A stretch of DNA of 42,390 nt, taken from positions 1 through 42,390 of the forward strand of contig NZ_RKMB01000039.1 of the NCBI RefSeq assembly GCF_003797765.1. Direction: 5' to 3'. Below the pieces are notes generated by a model, which worked only from the letters and a program-made list of their open reading frames with translations, searched no databases and was not told where the DNA came from. The stretch's first letter is position 1, and each line of letters begins with the position of its first letter. Below are positions 42,348 through 42,390 of the stretch, piece after piece. The stretch comes from Ramlibacter sp. WS9. Its GTDB lineage: Bacteria; Pseudomonadota; Gammaproteobacteria; Burkholderiales; Burkholderiaceae_C. The translations under genes and the position numbers were made by a program.

Positions 42348-42390
42348 GCCGCCCCCCAAATGGGCGTACTGACGCTCCCCCCACCCCGAC

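Overview
This is a GC-rich chromosomal window (no plasmid, phage or transposase genes seen) from a betaproteobacterium. Gene content and order fit the Burkholderiales, most likely Comamonadaceae of the Ramlibacter/Variovorax kind: an ssb-MFS pair near uvrA, group-2 type pyrF, tandem hpaG1/hpaG2, and short dispersed repeats of the kind I associate with that family. The genus is an inference, because there is no rRNA marker here.

Left part (1-7.5 kb): the 5' part of a divergent membrane-anchored protein gene, mnmA (tRNA 2-thiolation), a MmcQ/YjbR-like gene, then on the minus strand MFS -> ssb -> a frameshifted ORF6N gene -> DUF1697. Next come a minus-strand pair (QueA-like enzyme and SDR, 4-bp overlap) and a divergent XRE-cupin regulator, lying between the MFS/ssb genes and uvrA. 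Middle-left (7.5-17.3 kb): uvrA, a thioesterase and an EamA exporter (4-bp overlap), a 68-aa conserved-looking small protein, a LysE exporter, an RNB-family RNase, an internally deleted nucleotidyltransferase remnant, pyrF, and a second EamA exporter.

Middle (17.4-29.6 kb): a secreted M10/serralysin-like metalloprotease with RTX and DUF4214 regions, an M48 protease, an AmpG-type permease preceded by the N-terminal stump of a second AmpG, an acyl-CoA synthetase, a Cpx-like set (Spy/CpxP-like protein, response regulator, histidine kinase), an unexplained 266-bp gap ending in a clean intrinsic terminator, and a CMD/MFS pair divergent from a LysR regulator.

Right part (29.6-42.4 kb): a striking 1106-aa mosaic protein (beta-rich N-terminus, collagen-like Gly-X-Y tracts, coiled coil with a Gly-rich hydrophobic hairpin, and a C-terminal beta domain that recalls the TcB-binding end of Tc toxin A subunits), waaF, a zinc-ribbon protein, ilvE, a small membrane protein, an M23/LD-transpeptidase cell-wall pair, radA, and the start of a homoprotocatechuate meta-cleavage operon (hpaR-hpaG1-hpaG2-hpaE) that runs off the right edge.

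Three kinds of dispersed repeat lie between the genes: (1) a composite inverted element of 108-bp and 97-bp modules with a shared core and different but self-complementary stems (10.6, 15.1 and 19.4 kb), placed after gene 3' ends; (2) an ~80-bp element that ends at the start codon of pyrF and of the zinc-ribbon gene and supplies their Shine-Dalgarno; (3) a short sequence that begins at the stop codon of two unrelated genes. No tRNA, rRNA or CRISPR array was seen.
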